From: Gemmatimonadota bacterium
GTDB lineage: Bacteria > Gemmatimonadota > Gemmatimonadetes > Longimicrobiales > Gaopeijiaceae
Reading direction: 5' to 3'
Length of the DNA: 64,000 nt
Assembly: GCA_028873595.1 (NCBI GenBank)
Contig: JAPPOV010000018.1
Span: 62,001 to 126,000 of the forward strand
A model generated the notes under the pieces. That model searched no databases. It was given only the letters and a program-made list of their open reading frames with translations, and had not been told where the DNA came from. The translations under genes and the position numbers were made by a program. Below, piece by piece: positions 1-7,620 of the stretch (positions are counted from its first letter, which is position 1; the number at the start of each line of letters is the position of its first letter).

Positions 1-1
1 C

Positions 2-163
2 TTCGGCATGCGCGCCGGCGGTGAACGCTGGATCATCATCCCGCCGGAACTCGGGTACGGTGACGCAGAGCAGGCGAGCATACCGGCTGGCTCCGTTCTG
101 GTCTTCAACGTGGAGCTGTGCAGGCTCGATGGCGTAGGCCCGAATCCGGATTGCGGCAACTGA
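2..163 (+). CDS. FKBP-type peptidyl-prolyl isomerase, C-terminal end (partial)
   Basis: The first 53 codons of the window are the 3' end of a gene that starts outside it. They read GMRAGGERWIIIPPELGYG, then a short loop, then IPAGSVLVFNVELCRL. This is the closing part of an FKBP fold: the M-x-x-G-x-x-x-x-x-I-P-P-x-L-x-Y-G segment and the final F-x-V-E-L strand. FKBPs catalyse cis-trans isomerisation of prolyl bonds and often act as folding helpers. The stop codon TGA (161-163) shares its last base with the ATG of the next gene, which is also an FKBP, so the two are probably co-transcribed. The N-terminus, and so the location of the protein, cannot be seen. Confidence 0.85.
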   Translation, partial: FGMRAGGERWIIIPPELGYGDAEQASIPAGSVLVFNVELCRLDGVGPNPDCGN

Positions 164-660
164 TGACTCGAGGGGTCGCCTTGCTGCTGACCAGCCTGGC
201 GCTCGGAGCCTGCGCTGAAGGCAGCACGCAGCCCGAGGTCGAATTCGAGGTCATCGAAGAGACGGTGTTCGCCGCGAGCCTTGGGGTCGACCTGAGTGCG
301 ATGACCAGACTAGAGAGTGGCGTGTACGTGCAGGATCTCGTTGTCGGGACCGGCCCTCCCGCGGTCCTGGGGAACTTCGTGGACTTGAACTTGACCGGCT
401 GGCTGGCCAACGGCACGCAGTGGACTCAGACGACCGAACGGCTCTCTCTGGGAAATTCTCCGACCATATCCGGACTGGAGGATGCCGTGTTCCTCATGCC
501 TGAGGGCGGGGTCCGACGCGCTGTCATTCCTCCCGGAAGAGGCTACGGGGCCGTCGACTTCTACGACGGGGCCGGAAACTTGCTGGTGCCGGCCGGATCG
601 ATTCTGGTGTTTGAGATCGAGCTGGTGCTGGTGGCAGAGCCGGCCGGAAACCACGAGTAG
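163..660 (+). CDS. FKBP-type peptidyl-prolyl isomerase-like lipoprotein
   Basis: 165 residues. The ATG at 163 overlaps the stop of the preceding FKBP gene (TGATG), and it gives a clean lipoprotein signal: MTRGV, a hydrophobic run, then the lipobox LGAC with the lipidated Cys near residue 17. An in-frame GTG further upstream (118) would bury the signal inside a longer N-terminus, so I reject it. Residues about 60-160 follow the FKBP fold (G-x-L-x-x-G-T, L-x-L-G, I-x-G-L-E-D-A, the G-Y-G turn after IPPGR, final F-E-I-E-L strand). The usual Tyr of the first active-site strand and the F-D pair after the G-T turn are replaced (LTGWLANGTQWT), so isomerase activity is uncertain. Likely anchored to a membrane and facing the periplasm. 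Confidence 0.8.
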   Translation: MTRGVALLLTSLALGACAEGSTQPEVEFEVIEETVFAASLGVDLSAMTRLESGVYVQDLVVGTGPPAVLGNFVDLNLTGWLANGTQWTQTTERLSLGNSPTISGLEDAVFLMPEGGVRRAVIPPGRGYGAVDFYDGAGNLLVPAGSILVFEIELVLVAEPAGNHE

Positions 661-1225
661 GATCCGTCGAAAGATCCTCGACCTTGAAGGGTGCATCCCC
701 AAGCAGGGTCGAAGCCTCTGTAGCAGCGGACACGGTGTCGTGAGGAGCGCGGTGTGCCCGGGACACTGGAATGCCGTACCTTCGCCGATTCGCCGACGCT
801 GAAGGATGTCGAAACTCCTTGGGCTTACCATTGCCGTTTTCCACGCTAATCGGAAGATCGAGATAATTCGACTGAATACCACCAGCCAGGCTTTGGTTCC
901 GACTCTATCGTCCACGATTTCAATTCTAGCCGCCTGACCTTACGATAGATCAACCTGCGTTGGGCTAGCTTCCAGGTTGTTTAGGACGAGGATCTAGTGC
1001 ACCCGTTGGAGTAAGGCCAGCCTTTCCGTTCTTTCCGTGCTCCTCGATGGAGAAGCTCGCGGACCGTATCGTGTCATTCGGTTCGTGTGAAGCACGTGCG
1101 CAGTCCGACCGCTGCTGTCGTGAGCACGTGCGCACGAGATTCAACTGAGAGAGATTGTTCGTCGGACCCCGCTGTGTCCATGAGAGCAGCCACCTGAGTG
1201 GGCAGATGAACCAAGGAGACGGAGC
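661..1225. other. Intergenic region without a supported gene
   Basis: 565 bases between the FKBP lipoprotein and the 2-epimerase. The stretch around 800-960 looks more AT-rich than its neighbours. Reading frames here are short and resemble no family I know; one open frame from ATG 805 is only about 44 codons. Just after the FKBP stop is a small inverted repeat, AGGATC at 659-664 against GATCCT at 673-678, with no T-tract. Two copies of the palindrome GCACGTGC lie at 1092-1099 and 1124-1131 and are listed separately. No tRNA cloverleaf was recognised. Confidence 0.5.
1091..1134. promoter_or_regulatory. Pair of direct repeats AGCACGTGCGCA
   Basis: AGCACGTGCGCA occurs at 1091-1102 and again at 1123-1134. 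Each copy contains the self-complementary octamer GCACGTGC, and the copies are 32 bases apart, about three helical turns. They sit about 90-135 bases upstream of the TTG start of the 2-epimerase gene. The spacing suits binding of two protein dimers to one face of the DNA, so an operator is plausible. I recognise no known regulator motif. Confidence 0.3.
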
Positions 1226-2374
1226 TTGAAGCGCCCTGTGGAAGTCATGATCGTCTTCGGGACACGCCCCGAGGCCATCAAGTTGTGTCCGCTCGTACTC
1301 GCGCTGAGTGAAAGGCCGGAAGACTTCCGCACTACGGTATGCGTGACCGGGCAGCACCGTGAGATGCTCGATCAGGTTCTGGACGTCTTCGACGTGGAGC
1401 CGGAAGAGGATCTTGACGTCATGACAGAGGGACAATCACTCGACGGGTTGACGGCGAGGGCGCTGGCCCGGACCTCGGAAGCCCTGGATCGGCATCAGCC
1501 GGATTGGGTCATCGTTCAGGGAGACACGACCACCAGTTTTGTCGCAGCCTTGGCCGCCTTCTATAAGAAGATCCCCGTGGCTCACGTAGAAGCCGGATTA
1601 CGGACGCATCAACGTTATTCGCCTTTCCCGGAGGAGATGAACAGACGACTGATCAGCTCGATCGCTCATCTGCATTTCGCCGCCACGCCGCGGGCACGAG
1701 ACAACTTGGTGGCCGAAGGGATTCGAGATTCGGATGTCTTTACTACGGGAAACACGGTGATCGACGCACTCCTATGGGTCAGAGCCCGGATACGCGAGGA
1801 GAATCGGAGGTTCCCCGAGCTGGAGGGAATCGACTTCACGAAACGGATCGTGCTTGTGACGGGACACCGGCGCGAGAATTTCGGGGGTGGGATCACGGGT
1901 ATCTGTGAAGCGTTGAAGAGGGTTGCGGACAGAAATCCGTCCGTTGAAATCGTCTATCCGGTTCACCGAAACCCCAACGTGGTCGCCCCGGTTCATCGAG
2001 TCCTCGGCGATGTGCCCAACGTCAAACTCCTGCCCCCCCTCCCGTATCAGGCGTTCATTCAACTGATGGATCGATCCTACTGTATCGTGACCGATTCGGG
2101 TGGCATTCAGGAGGAGGCCCCATCCTTGAACAAGCCCCTTCTGGTTACTCGTGAGTCGACGGAACGTCAGGAAGGGGTCGATGCCGGGACGGCGGTCCTG
2201 GTCGGGACTGATGCGAGCCGCATCGAAGCCGAGTTGGACAGCCTTCTCGATGACGATGACCGGTACGCGAGCTTCGCATCCGCATCGAACCCCTATGGGG
2301 ACGGTAACGCCAGCCGGCGGATTGTTGACGCATTGCTCGATTCCTCCAGCGGGAAGGCCGAGAGGCCCGAGTGA
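1226..2374 (+). CDS. wecB: UDP-N-acetylglucosamine 2-epimerase (non-hydrolysing)
   Basis: 382 residues, the normal length for the family. The enzyme interconverts UDP-GlcNAc and UDP-ManNAc in the cytoplasm, supplying ManNAc-type sugars for surface polysaccharide. Visible family motifs are GTRPEAIKLCPL near the N-terminus, VQGDTTTS, HVEAGLRT, FPEEMNRR, TGHRRENFG, YPVHRNPNV and DSGGIQEEAPSLNKP followed by RESTERQE. The start is a TTG at 1226 preceded by AAGGAG at 1213-1218, a good ribosome-binding site; the next in-frame Met would cut into the first beta strand. The gene is directly followed by a fragment of a polysaccharide-export gene, which suggests this was the edge of an exopolysaccharide locus. 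Confidence 0.93.
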   Translation: MKRPVEVMIVFGTRPEAIKLCPLVLALSERPEDFRTTVCVTGQHREMLDQVLDVFDVEPEEDLDVMTEGQSLDGLTARALARTSEALDRHQPDWVIVQGDTTTSFVAALAAFYKKIPVAHVEAGLRTHQRYSPFPEEMNRRLISSIAHLHFAATPRARDNLVAEGIRDSDVFTTGNTVIDALLWVRARIREENRRFPELEGIDFTKRIVLVTGHRRENFGGGITGICEALKRVADRNPSVEIVYPVHRNPNVVAPVHRVLGDVPNVKLLPPLPYQAFIQLMDRSYCIVTDSGGIQEEAPSLNKPLLVTRESTERQEGVDAGTAVLVGTDASRIEAELDSLLDDDDRYASFASASNPYGDGNASRRIVDALLDSSSGKAERPE

Positions 2375-2407
2375 GTGCATGACGAGTAGCTATCACGGCC
2401 TGAACCT

Positions 2408-2692
2408 CCGTGGCTCGAGGCCCTCATGTTTGTTGGTGGGCCCGCTCAAAACGCTGCCCTGGACGAGCTTCGTATCGAACGGGGTACAGAGGTGTTGCTT
2501 GAGGGGCCGGAGTCGCAAGAGGAACTGCGTCGAGGAACGACGCTAGACCAGCTACATCTTCAAGCGGGAGATCAGCTGGTCCTGCCGGTCGAGGACACCC
2601 TCGGCGGCGGCTGGTTCCATAACGTGGGTGTGGTCCTTGGGCTAGCCGGGTCGATCACGCTGATCATCTCTCACCTTGGTGGAGGCCGCTAG
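2408..2692 (+). pseudogene. Relic of an SLBB-domain polysaccharide export protein (C-terminal end)
   Basis: The open frame from about 2408 encodes WLEALMFVGGPAQNAALDEL, an RIERG strand, TTLDQLHLQAGDQLVLP and a closing hydrophobic segment. This is the pattern of the last SLBB repeat and tail of Wza/periplasmic polysaccharide-export proteins (AGG-x-x-x-x-A, R-x-G, L-x-x-G-D-x-I-x-V-P). The rest of such a protein, at least 150 residues with its signal peptide, is missing: an in-frame TAG lies at 2387-2389, just downstream of the epimerase gene. The first in-frame ATG (2426) falls inside the conserved repeat and has no good ribosome-binding site. I read this as the 3' remnant of a deleted gene. 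An expressed 88-residue protein is possible but less likely. Confidence 0.55.
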
Positions 2693-2699
2693 GCTCCAT

Positions 2700-3482
2700 C
2701 TAGCCGACGTGGAGAAATTCGAGGAGCGTATCATGCAGGCCGGAGCATGAGCTCAACCCGCTTCCTCCATGCACCGTAGCCTCACCACCTAAGGTGGTGA
2801 ACGTCCCCCCGGCTTCGGTGACGATCGTCAAGAACGGTCCGGCATCCCACGGTGCCATCACTGGGTCCACCTGAGCCTCGATTCGCCCGGTGGCGACGAG
2901 TGCGTGCCCGTAGCAATCCCCCCACGTCCGGGAAAAGGCACACTGCTGTTGCAGGTTTCGCCATCCTGTGCCCTGCGGTCTCGAAAGAATTCGCTCGACG
3001 TCGGTCGTGCAGATGACCGCGTCCTCTATCCGGTCGACCTCCGAAACGCGACACGGTCGCTCGTTCCACGTGCACCCCAGCCCGCGACCGGCAGCTACCG
3101 TCTCCTGGAGAGGCGGAAAGTGTGCCACCCCGACCGTACTTTCATCCTCGATCTCGATGCCGATCAGCACTCCGTAGAGCGGCACCCCGCGCATGAAGGA
3201 TCGCGTGGCATCGATCGGGTCCAGAATCCAACGAACCCGCGCTCCAGGATTCGATTCCCCATACTCCTCGCCGAGGATCGAGTGTTCAGGAAACCTTCTC
3301 TCGATCCGGGATCGAATCAGCTGCTCGGCTTCTCGATCGGCGATGGTCACCGGTGTACCATCACCCTTGGCGTCCGAAGCGACCACGCCGCCGAAATACT
3401 TCAGCGTGATATCACCTGCCTCGTGGGCCAGTGTCGTCGCGTAGTCCAGCAGGTCGCGGATTTCCGTCTCGGAAGCGCTCAT
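2700..3482 (-). CDS. Inositol-monophosphatase family phosphatase (histidinol-phosphatase type)
   Basis: 260 residues, matching the family. These magnesium-dependent phosphatases cleave small sugar or polyol phosphates; the branch with this spacing includes histidinol-phosphate phosphatase (HisN). Visible motifs are the metal-site GEEYG, WILDPIDATRSF (the D-P-I-D-G/A-T motif) and, near the C-terminus, PWDAGPFLTIVTEAGG. No signal peptide, so cytoplasmic. Start is the ATG at 3482. The gene lies downstream of trmJ and the GGDEF relic on the same strand, with a 73-base gap. No other histidine genes are in the window, so the substrate (histidinol phosphate, inositol phosphate or another) is not decided by context. 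Confidence 0.85.
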   Translation of the reverse strand: MSASETEIRDLLDYATTLAHEAGDITLKYFGGVVASDAKGDGTPVTIADREAEQLIRSRIERRFPEHSILGEEYGESNPGARVRWILDPIDATRSFMRGVPLYGVLIGIEIEDESTVGVAHFPPLQETVAAGRGLGCTWNERPCRVSEVDRIEDAVICTTDVERILSRPQGTGWRNLQQQCAFSRTWGDCYGHALVATGRIEAQVDPVMAPWDAGPFLTIVTEAGGTFTTLGGEATVHGGSGLSSCSGLHDTLLEFLHVG

Positions 3483-3555
3483 GGTCTGGGATCAGGAATC
3501 AGAGTCGATGCGTGACTCCAAACGGTAGCGGCTGTCATTTCGGGGTCTACCCCTG

Positions 3556-3882
3556 TCAGCCTGACTTGGTCTCCGTGTGACGAGCGGCCTTTACCTCGCA
3601 CATATCGGTGTCTGCTGCACGGAAGACGTCGCTCGCGCTGGACATCGTGCTGGCATCGAACTCCGCGCACCCCACCGAGAACGAGATCCCGAACTTCGCG
3701 AGGGTCTCATTTGTCGCGATCGCATCCTGTACCCGCGCGACGAAGTGTCTGGCCCCTTCGATCCCGGCCTCGGACAACACCGAGATGAACTCGTCGCCAC
3801 CGTAGCGTGCGACGACGTTCATGGCACGATTCTCGACGTGAAAGACGCTGCCGACCGCCTTCAAGATCTCGTCACGTCTGAC
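3556..3882 (-). pseudogene. C-terminal GGDEF-domain fragment
   Basis: The frame shows RYGGDEFISVLSE, the diguanylate-cyclase signature, followed by GISFSVGCAEF and a closing AADTDMCEVKAAR helix. These are the second half of a GGDEF domain, which makes cyclic di-GMP. Homology begins just upstream of the only start candidate: RRDEILKAVG, matching the usual GDEILK helix, is read in a frame overlapping the end of trmJ. The first half of the domain, with the first metal-binding Asp and the D-x-D-x-F-K motif, is absent. A TTG at 3862-3864 overlaps the trmJ stop (TTGA) and could allow coupled translation of about 102 residues, but such a product could not be an active cyclase. Most likely a deletion remnant fused to the end of trmJ. 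Confidence 0.6.
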
Positions 3883-4643
3883 GAAGGGCTGTCGGCACGC
3901 TCGATCCCGTGCCGCTGGAGGTAGTTGCCGATCTCGAACCCCACGGCCGCGAGAAGTCTGGCCTCTCGCAGGTCTGGTTCTGCCCGAGCGATAAGGGTAC
4001 GCAGTGTCCGCATCACCGCCTCCGGCTTCCGCGCCTTGTAGAAGTCGATTGCGGCGAGGCCTTGTGCGAGTGCGCCGAAGGTCTCTTCCAATTCCTCCGA
4101 CGTCGGCGGCCGGGTGGCTCGTCTCCCTCGTGGCATCTCCATCTCACCGCCGTCGATCGCGAGGAAGATCTCATATGCCATCACCAGTGCGGCCTGAGCG
4201 AGGTTCAAGCTGGAGTACCCTGGATCGGTCGGGATGATCGAGACCGCATGGCATCGATCCAGGTCCTCGTTGGTCAGCCCCCGATCTTCGCGCCCGAACA
4301 GGATGGCTACCGGCCCGTCGCCAGTCCGATCGGCGATGATGGGTGCGACGTCGCCAGCTGTCGAATAGGGGCGCCCCGCCGTGCGAGTTCGGGCTGTCGT
4401 GCCGACCACGAACGTCGCGTCTGCGATCGCGTCGTCGAGCGATTCGAATGTGGTGGCCGCGTCGATGAGGTCTCGGGTCCGGTGCGCGATACCTTCGAGA
4501 CGATAGGCATCGAACTCGTCCGGGTTCACGAGTCGGAGGTCGGAGAGCCCGAAGTTTTTCATGACCCGGATCACACCGCCGATGTTGACGACGTCTTTCG
4601 GGTGGTCGAGGACGATGGCGACCCTCGAGAGATGTCCCGTCAC
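3861..4643 (-). CDS. TrmJ-like tRNA/rRNA 2'-O-methyltransferase (SPOUT family)
   Basis: 260 residues from a GTG at 4643, five bases past the tatA stop; a longer upstream frame overlaps tatA and has no homology. The protein opens with VAIVLDHPKDVVNIGGVIRV, the SPOUT methyltransferase start (N-I-G-x-x-x-R). The knot-forming motifs FGREDRGLTNEDLD and IPTDPGYSSLNLAQA are in the right order. The family transfers a methyl group from S-adenosylmethionine to a ribose 2'-OH; TrmJ modifies position 32 of tRNAs. About 90 C-terminal residues are helical, as in TrmJ. The last few codons overlap, in another frame, the start of GGDEF homology, so the extreme C-terminus may be altered by the rearrangement that left that relic. 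Confidence 0.85.
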   Translation of the reverse strand: MTGHLSRVAIVLDHPKDVVNIGGVIRVMKNFGLSDLRLVNPDEFDAYRLEGIAHRTRDLIDAATTFESLDDAIADATFVVGTTARTRTAGRPYSTAGDVAPIIADRTGDGPVAILFGREDRGLTNEDLDRCHAVSIIPTDPGYSSLNLAQAALVMAYEIFLAIDGGEMEMPRGRRATRPPTSEELEETFGALAQGLAAIDFYKARKPEAVMRTLRTLIARAEPDLREARLLAAVGFEIGNYLQRHGIERADSPSSDVTRS

Positions 4644-4647
4644 GGGG

Positions 4648-4848
4648 TCAGGCGTCGTGCGACTCGTCGTCGCGATCGTCTGGCGGAGCCTCGAGCTCGC
4701 CCTTGAAATTTCGGATTCCGCTTCCGAGACCTCGCGCCAGGGCCGGGAGCTTCTTGGCCCCGAAGAGGAGCATGAGAATGCCGAACACGAAGATCGCTTC
4801 GGCGACTCCGAACGTGATGAGGCCGAGACCCAGCAGCGCACCGCTCAT
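4648..4848 (-). CDS. tatA: Twin-arginine translocase subunit TatA/TatE
   Basis: 66 residues. One N-terminal transmembrane helix (about residues 8-24, rich in Gly, Leu, Ile and Phe) is followed by the [20 protein letters not shown] amphipathic helix and an acidic, charged tail. This is the TatA pattern, including the F-G-x-x-K-L-P hinge. TatA oligomers form the channel that exports folded proteins. The ATG at 4848 overlaps the acyl-CoA dehydrogenase stop (ATGA), so translation is probably coupled. No tatB or tatC is in the window. At least one client is here: the amidohydrolase at 36723 has a twin-arginine leader. Confidence 0.9.
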   Translation of the reverse strand: MSGALLGLGLITFGVAEAIFVFGILMLLFGAKKLPALARGLGSGIRNFKGELEAPPDDRDDESHDA

Positions 4849-6011
4849 CGCATCAGCGCCTTGGCGATCGTCTGCTTTTGCATGTTCGACGTCCCCTCGT
4901 AGATGGTCCCGATCTTGGCGTCTCGATAGAGCTTTTCGACCGGGTACTCCTTGGTGAATCCGTACCCACCATGAAGGTCGATGCACATTGACGCCACCCT
5001 TTGGGCCATCTCTGAGGAGTATAGCTTGGCCATGGCAGCAGGCGTCACAAATGGCTTGCCCGCGTCCTTGAGGCGCGCGGCGTTGTACACCATCAGACGC
5101 GCAGCCTCGATCTCCGTTGCCATTTCGGCGAGCTGGAACTGGACACCCTGGAAGGAGCCAACCGCGCGCCCGAACTGCTCACGCTCCTGCACGTACCGAA
5201 CGGTGTGGTCGAGTGCGCCCTGGGCCAGGCCGATCATCTGAGCCCCGATACCGATCCTGCCCTCGTTCAGCGTCTCGATCGCTGTCTTGTACCCCATCCC
5301 GACCTCTCCGAGGACGTTCGATCCGGGGACACGTACGTTGTCGAAGAGCAGCTCGGTCGTGGATGAGGCACGGATCCCGAGCTTGTCTTCCTTCTTTCCG
5401 ACCGAGAAGCCTTCGAAGCCCTTCTCGACGAGGAACGCAGTGATCCCCTTGTATCCTGCGTCAGGGTCTACGGTGGCGAAGACGATAAAGAGTTCGGCTT
5501 CGTTTCCATTCGTGATCCAGAGCTTGTGCCCCTCCAGAACCCAATCGTCGCCGTCCGGCGTCGCCCGGCACGAGAGCGCAAAGGCGTCGGACCCGCTGCC
5601 GGCTTCTGACAGGGCGTACGCTCCCACGGTATCGGACGCGAGTCTCGGCAGGTATCGAGCGTTCTGTTCGTCGCTGGCCCACCGCAGGAGAGCGTTGATG
5701 ACGAGCGTGTTTTGTACGTCGACCAGGACGGCGACGGATGGATCCACGCGGGACAACTCCTCGACGATCAGGATCGATGTGAAGAAGTCCGCTCCGGTTC
5801 CGCCGAACTCCTCGGGGATCTCGATACCCATGAGGCCCATCTCGAAGAGCTGAGGGAGGAGTGCCGGGTCTATCTGCGCGGCTTCGTCCATCTGCATGAT
5901 CTTCGGGGCGATCTCAGCGGTGGCGAAGTCGCGCGCCGCCTCCTGAAACATGCGCTCCTGTTCGGTAAGGTCCGACAGGGCGGGACGCGAGGTGGTCAGC
6001 AGCGTGCTCAT
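4845..6011 (-). CDS. Acyl-CoA dehydrogenase (short-chain/butyryl type)
   Basis: 388 residues, typical of the family. The enzyme oxidises acyl-CoA to trans-2-enoyl-CoA with FAD and passes electrons to electron-transfer flavoprotein. Visible features are [15 protein letters not shown] (FAD and substrate contact), [15 protein letters not shown], the middle beta domain, and near the C-terminus [12 protein letters not shown], whose Glu is the catalytic base position of short-chain enzymes. [20 protein letters not shown] precedes it, also conserved. Start ATG at 6011. First gene of a tight minus-strand group with tatA (4-base overlap) and trmJ. The substrate chain length cannot be fixed from sequence alone. 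Confidence 0.92.
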   Translation of the reverse strand: MSTLLTTSRPALSDLTEQERMFQEAARDFATAEIAPKIMQMDEAAQIDPALLPQLFEMGLMGIEIPEEFGGTGADFFTSILIVEELSRVDPSVAVLVDVQNTLVINALLRWASDEQNARYLPRLASDTVGAYALSEAGSGSDAFALSCRATPDGDDWVLEGHKLWITNGNEAELFIVFATVDPDAGYKGITAFLVEKGFEGFSVGKKEDKLGIRASSTTELLFDNVRVPGSNVLGEVGMGYKTAIETLNEGRIGIGAQMIGLAQGALDHTVRYVQEREQFGRAVGSFQGVQFQLAEMATEIEAARLMVYNAARLKDAGKPFVTPAAMAKLYSSEMAQRVASMCIDLHGGYGFTKEYPVEKLYRDAKIGTIYEGTSNMQKQTIAKALMR

Positions 6012-6106
6012 GATCTATGTCCAGCGTGTGTTTCAGACGGTCGCTTGAGGCTTCGGAATCTACAAAGGGGGGTGAGACGAGTGGAGGGTGGAATGAGTCC
6101 GTGTGA

Positions 6107-7036
6107 CTAGATGCGTCCGGTGGCCCAGGTTCGGAGTCCAGCTGGAAGCGTCAGGTCGCCCCTCTTCTGGAGGGTCTCTGCAGGTGTCAGGACGCCGGTC
6201 TCGGTGACGACTCCCGTAATCGATCGCATACCGGTAATCTCGAAGTATCGGTTCCAGACATCCACGCCGGACGGTGCGTCCCAGACTTCCGCGCGGGATC
6301 GGTCGTCGTCCAGGATCTGCGGGAAGCCTACGGGCAGCATCTTTGTCTCATCCGCGAGAACGTACACGGGGATTCCAGCGCGATGGGCTGCGTGAGCCAG
6401 TGCCGTGGTTCCGATCTTGTTCACCACACCGTCATCCCCGACGCTGTCCGCTCCGACGACGACCGCATCGCACCGCGGGACGAGCGCGGCTGTAGCCGCA
6501 TCAACTGCGAAGCGGACTTCAACTCCGGCCTTCGCGAGCGCAGTCGCAAAGAGCCGACCCTCGTTCATGGGCCGGCTCTCGAAGCAGAGCACCGTGACTC
6601 CGCGAGGCCCAGCCTCTTCGATCAAGAGCGCCTGCACCGTGGCGGACGAGGATATGGTCGCGACCGTCCCGCCCGATGGGAGAACCGTCGCTCCTGCGGC
6701 TGCCACGGCTCGGATCCTTCCCTCTGCACCCTGCCGGAACTCGTCGGCGGCATGGGCGGCGGCCAGGCGCCCAGCCTCGAGCGAGTCAACTCGCTCCAGC
6801 GCATTCATCACGAGGCGAATGAGGGTCACGAGTGGTGCCATCGCGGGCTGCGCATCGAGAATGCTGCGGCACACCTCACCCAAGCCCCACTGTAGCTCCT
6901 CGAGAGATCCTGCCTGGAGGCGCACTGCGGCTCGGCGCAAGACATCCGCTGCCGTGCGACTCAGTACAGACGCCCCGGACAGCCTGTCGGCCCGTAAGGG
7001 CGCGACGAGTTCCTCGACGGCGGATTCGGGGTCCAT
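6107..7036 (-). CDS. eIF2B alpha/beta/delta-like protein (sugar-phosphate isomerase fold)
   Basis: 309 residues from the ATG at 7036. An upstream in-frame ATG at 7165 would run across the start of gcvH on the other strand and adds no conserved sequence, so I reject it. The C-terminal half shows VVVGADSVGDDGVVNKIGT and PVYVLADETKMLP, the signature of the family that includes eIF2B regulatory subunits, methylthioribose-1-phosphate isomerase and archaeal ribose-1,5-bisphosphate isomerase. The Asp of GAD is the proposed catalytic residue in the isomerases. The N-terminal half is helical. In a bacterium the most likely role is isomerisation of a ribose-phosphate-like compound, but the substrate is unknown. 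It is divergent from gcvH and probably shares its promoter region. Confidence 0.75.
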   Translation of the reverse strand: MDPESAVEELVAPLRADRLSGASVLSRTAADVLRRAAVRLQAGSLEELQWGLGEVCRSILDAQPAMAPLVTLIRLVMNALERVDSLEAGRLAAAHAADEFRQGAEGRIRAVAAAGATVLPSGGTVATISSSATVQALLIEEAGPRGVTVLCFESRPMNEGRLFATALAKAGVEVRFAVDAATAALVPRCDAVVVGADSVGDDGVVNKIGTTALAHAAHRAGIPVYVLADETKMLPVGFPQILDDDRSRAEVWDAPSGVDVWNRYFEITGMRSITGVVTETGVLTPAETLQKRGDLTLPAGLRTWATGRI

Positions 7037-7090
7037 GTCAGCGCCCAAACTCTTGAGTTTCGAGGCCTTGAAGTGGCCAAAATACGGATC

Positions 7091-7118
7091 TTGACCTGCT
7101 GTCAAAACCCCGTATCCT
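7091..7118 (+). promoter_or_regulatory. Putative sigma-70-type promoter for gcvH
   Basis: TTGACC at 7091-7096 and TATCCT at 7113-7118 are separated by 16 bases. The site lies in the gap between the divergent eIF2B-like gene and gcvH, 37 bases before the gcvH ATG. A ribosome-binding GGAG at 7145-7148 follows. Assigned by consensus only. Confidence 0.5.
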
Positions 7119-7154
7119 GAGGACCGATCGTCCAGACACCCTGCGGAGACCACG

Positions 7155-7541
7155 ATGTCCGACATCCCGGCAGACCTCTACTACACTGAAGAGCACGAAT
7201 ACCTCAAGTCGACCGGCGAGGACGGTGTGTACGCGGTGGGTATCACGGACTACGCGCAGGGCGAGCTCGGAGATGTCGTCTTTGTCGAGCTACCCGACGG
7301 CGGAGCCCAATTCGGCCAGATGGATGTGTTCGGCACGATCGAGGCGGTGAAGGCTGTTTCCGACCTCTACTGTCCCCTCGAGGGAGAGATCGTCGCGGTC
7401 AATGACGAGCTCGACGATGACCCTTCGATCGTGAACTCCGATCCTTACGGAGCAGGGTGGATGATCAAGCTGAAACTCGCTGACCCGAGCGAGGTATCCT
7501 CCCTTCTCAGCGCTGATAGCTACGCAGAGCACATCGGCTGA
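7155..7541 (+). CDS. gcvH: Glycine cleavage system H protein
   Basis: 128 residues, the family's usual size. GcvH carries a lipoyl arm that shuttles the aminomethyl group between the P, T and L proteins of the glycine cleavage system. The lipoylation site is in FGTIEAVKAVSDLYCP, with the modified Lys at about residue 66; the preceding ITDYAQGELGDVVFVELP is also conserved. ATG at 7155 with GGAG six bases upstream. gcvP follows after a 79-base gap containing a strong hairpin. No gcvT is present in the window. A LipM-like enzyme that could load this protein lies about 4 kb downstream. Confidence 0.96.
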   Translation: MSDIPADLYYTEEHEYLKSTGEDGVYAVGITDYAQGELGDVVFVELPDGGAQFGQMDVFGTIEAVKAVSDLYCPLEGEIVAVNDELDDDPSIVNSDPYGAGWMIKLKLADPSEVSSLLSADSYAEHIG

Positions 7542-7570
7542 CCCGACGCCGCGCTCCGCTTTTCGAGTTC

Positions 7571-7603
7571 GGGCCGCGATCGTCCCCGGGGCGATCGCGG
7601 CCC
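7571..7603 (+). other. Perfect 12-bp stem-loop between gcvH and gcvP
   Basis: GGGCCGCGATCG at 7571-7582 pairs perfectly with CGATCGCGGCCC at 7592-7603 around a 9-base loop. No run of T follows, so it is not a classic intrinsic terminator. It could lower gcvP expression relative to gcvH, or protect the gcvH message 3' end. Confidence 0.55.
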
Positions 7604-7620
7604 TCTGACGTAAAGAGATT

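Noticed and set aside
805-939. Short open frame of about 44 codons in the gap before wecB
   Set aside because: No homology, no clear ribosome-binding site and no conservation evidence.
7037-7165. Longer N-terminus of the eIF2B-like protein starting at 7165
   Set aside because: It would overlap the gcvH start on the opposite strand and the gcvH promoter. The similar MSDI start on both strands comes from a near-palindrome, not from homology.
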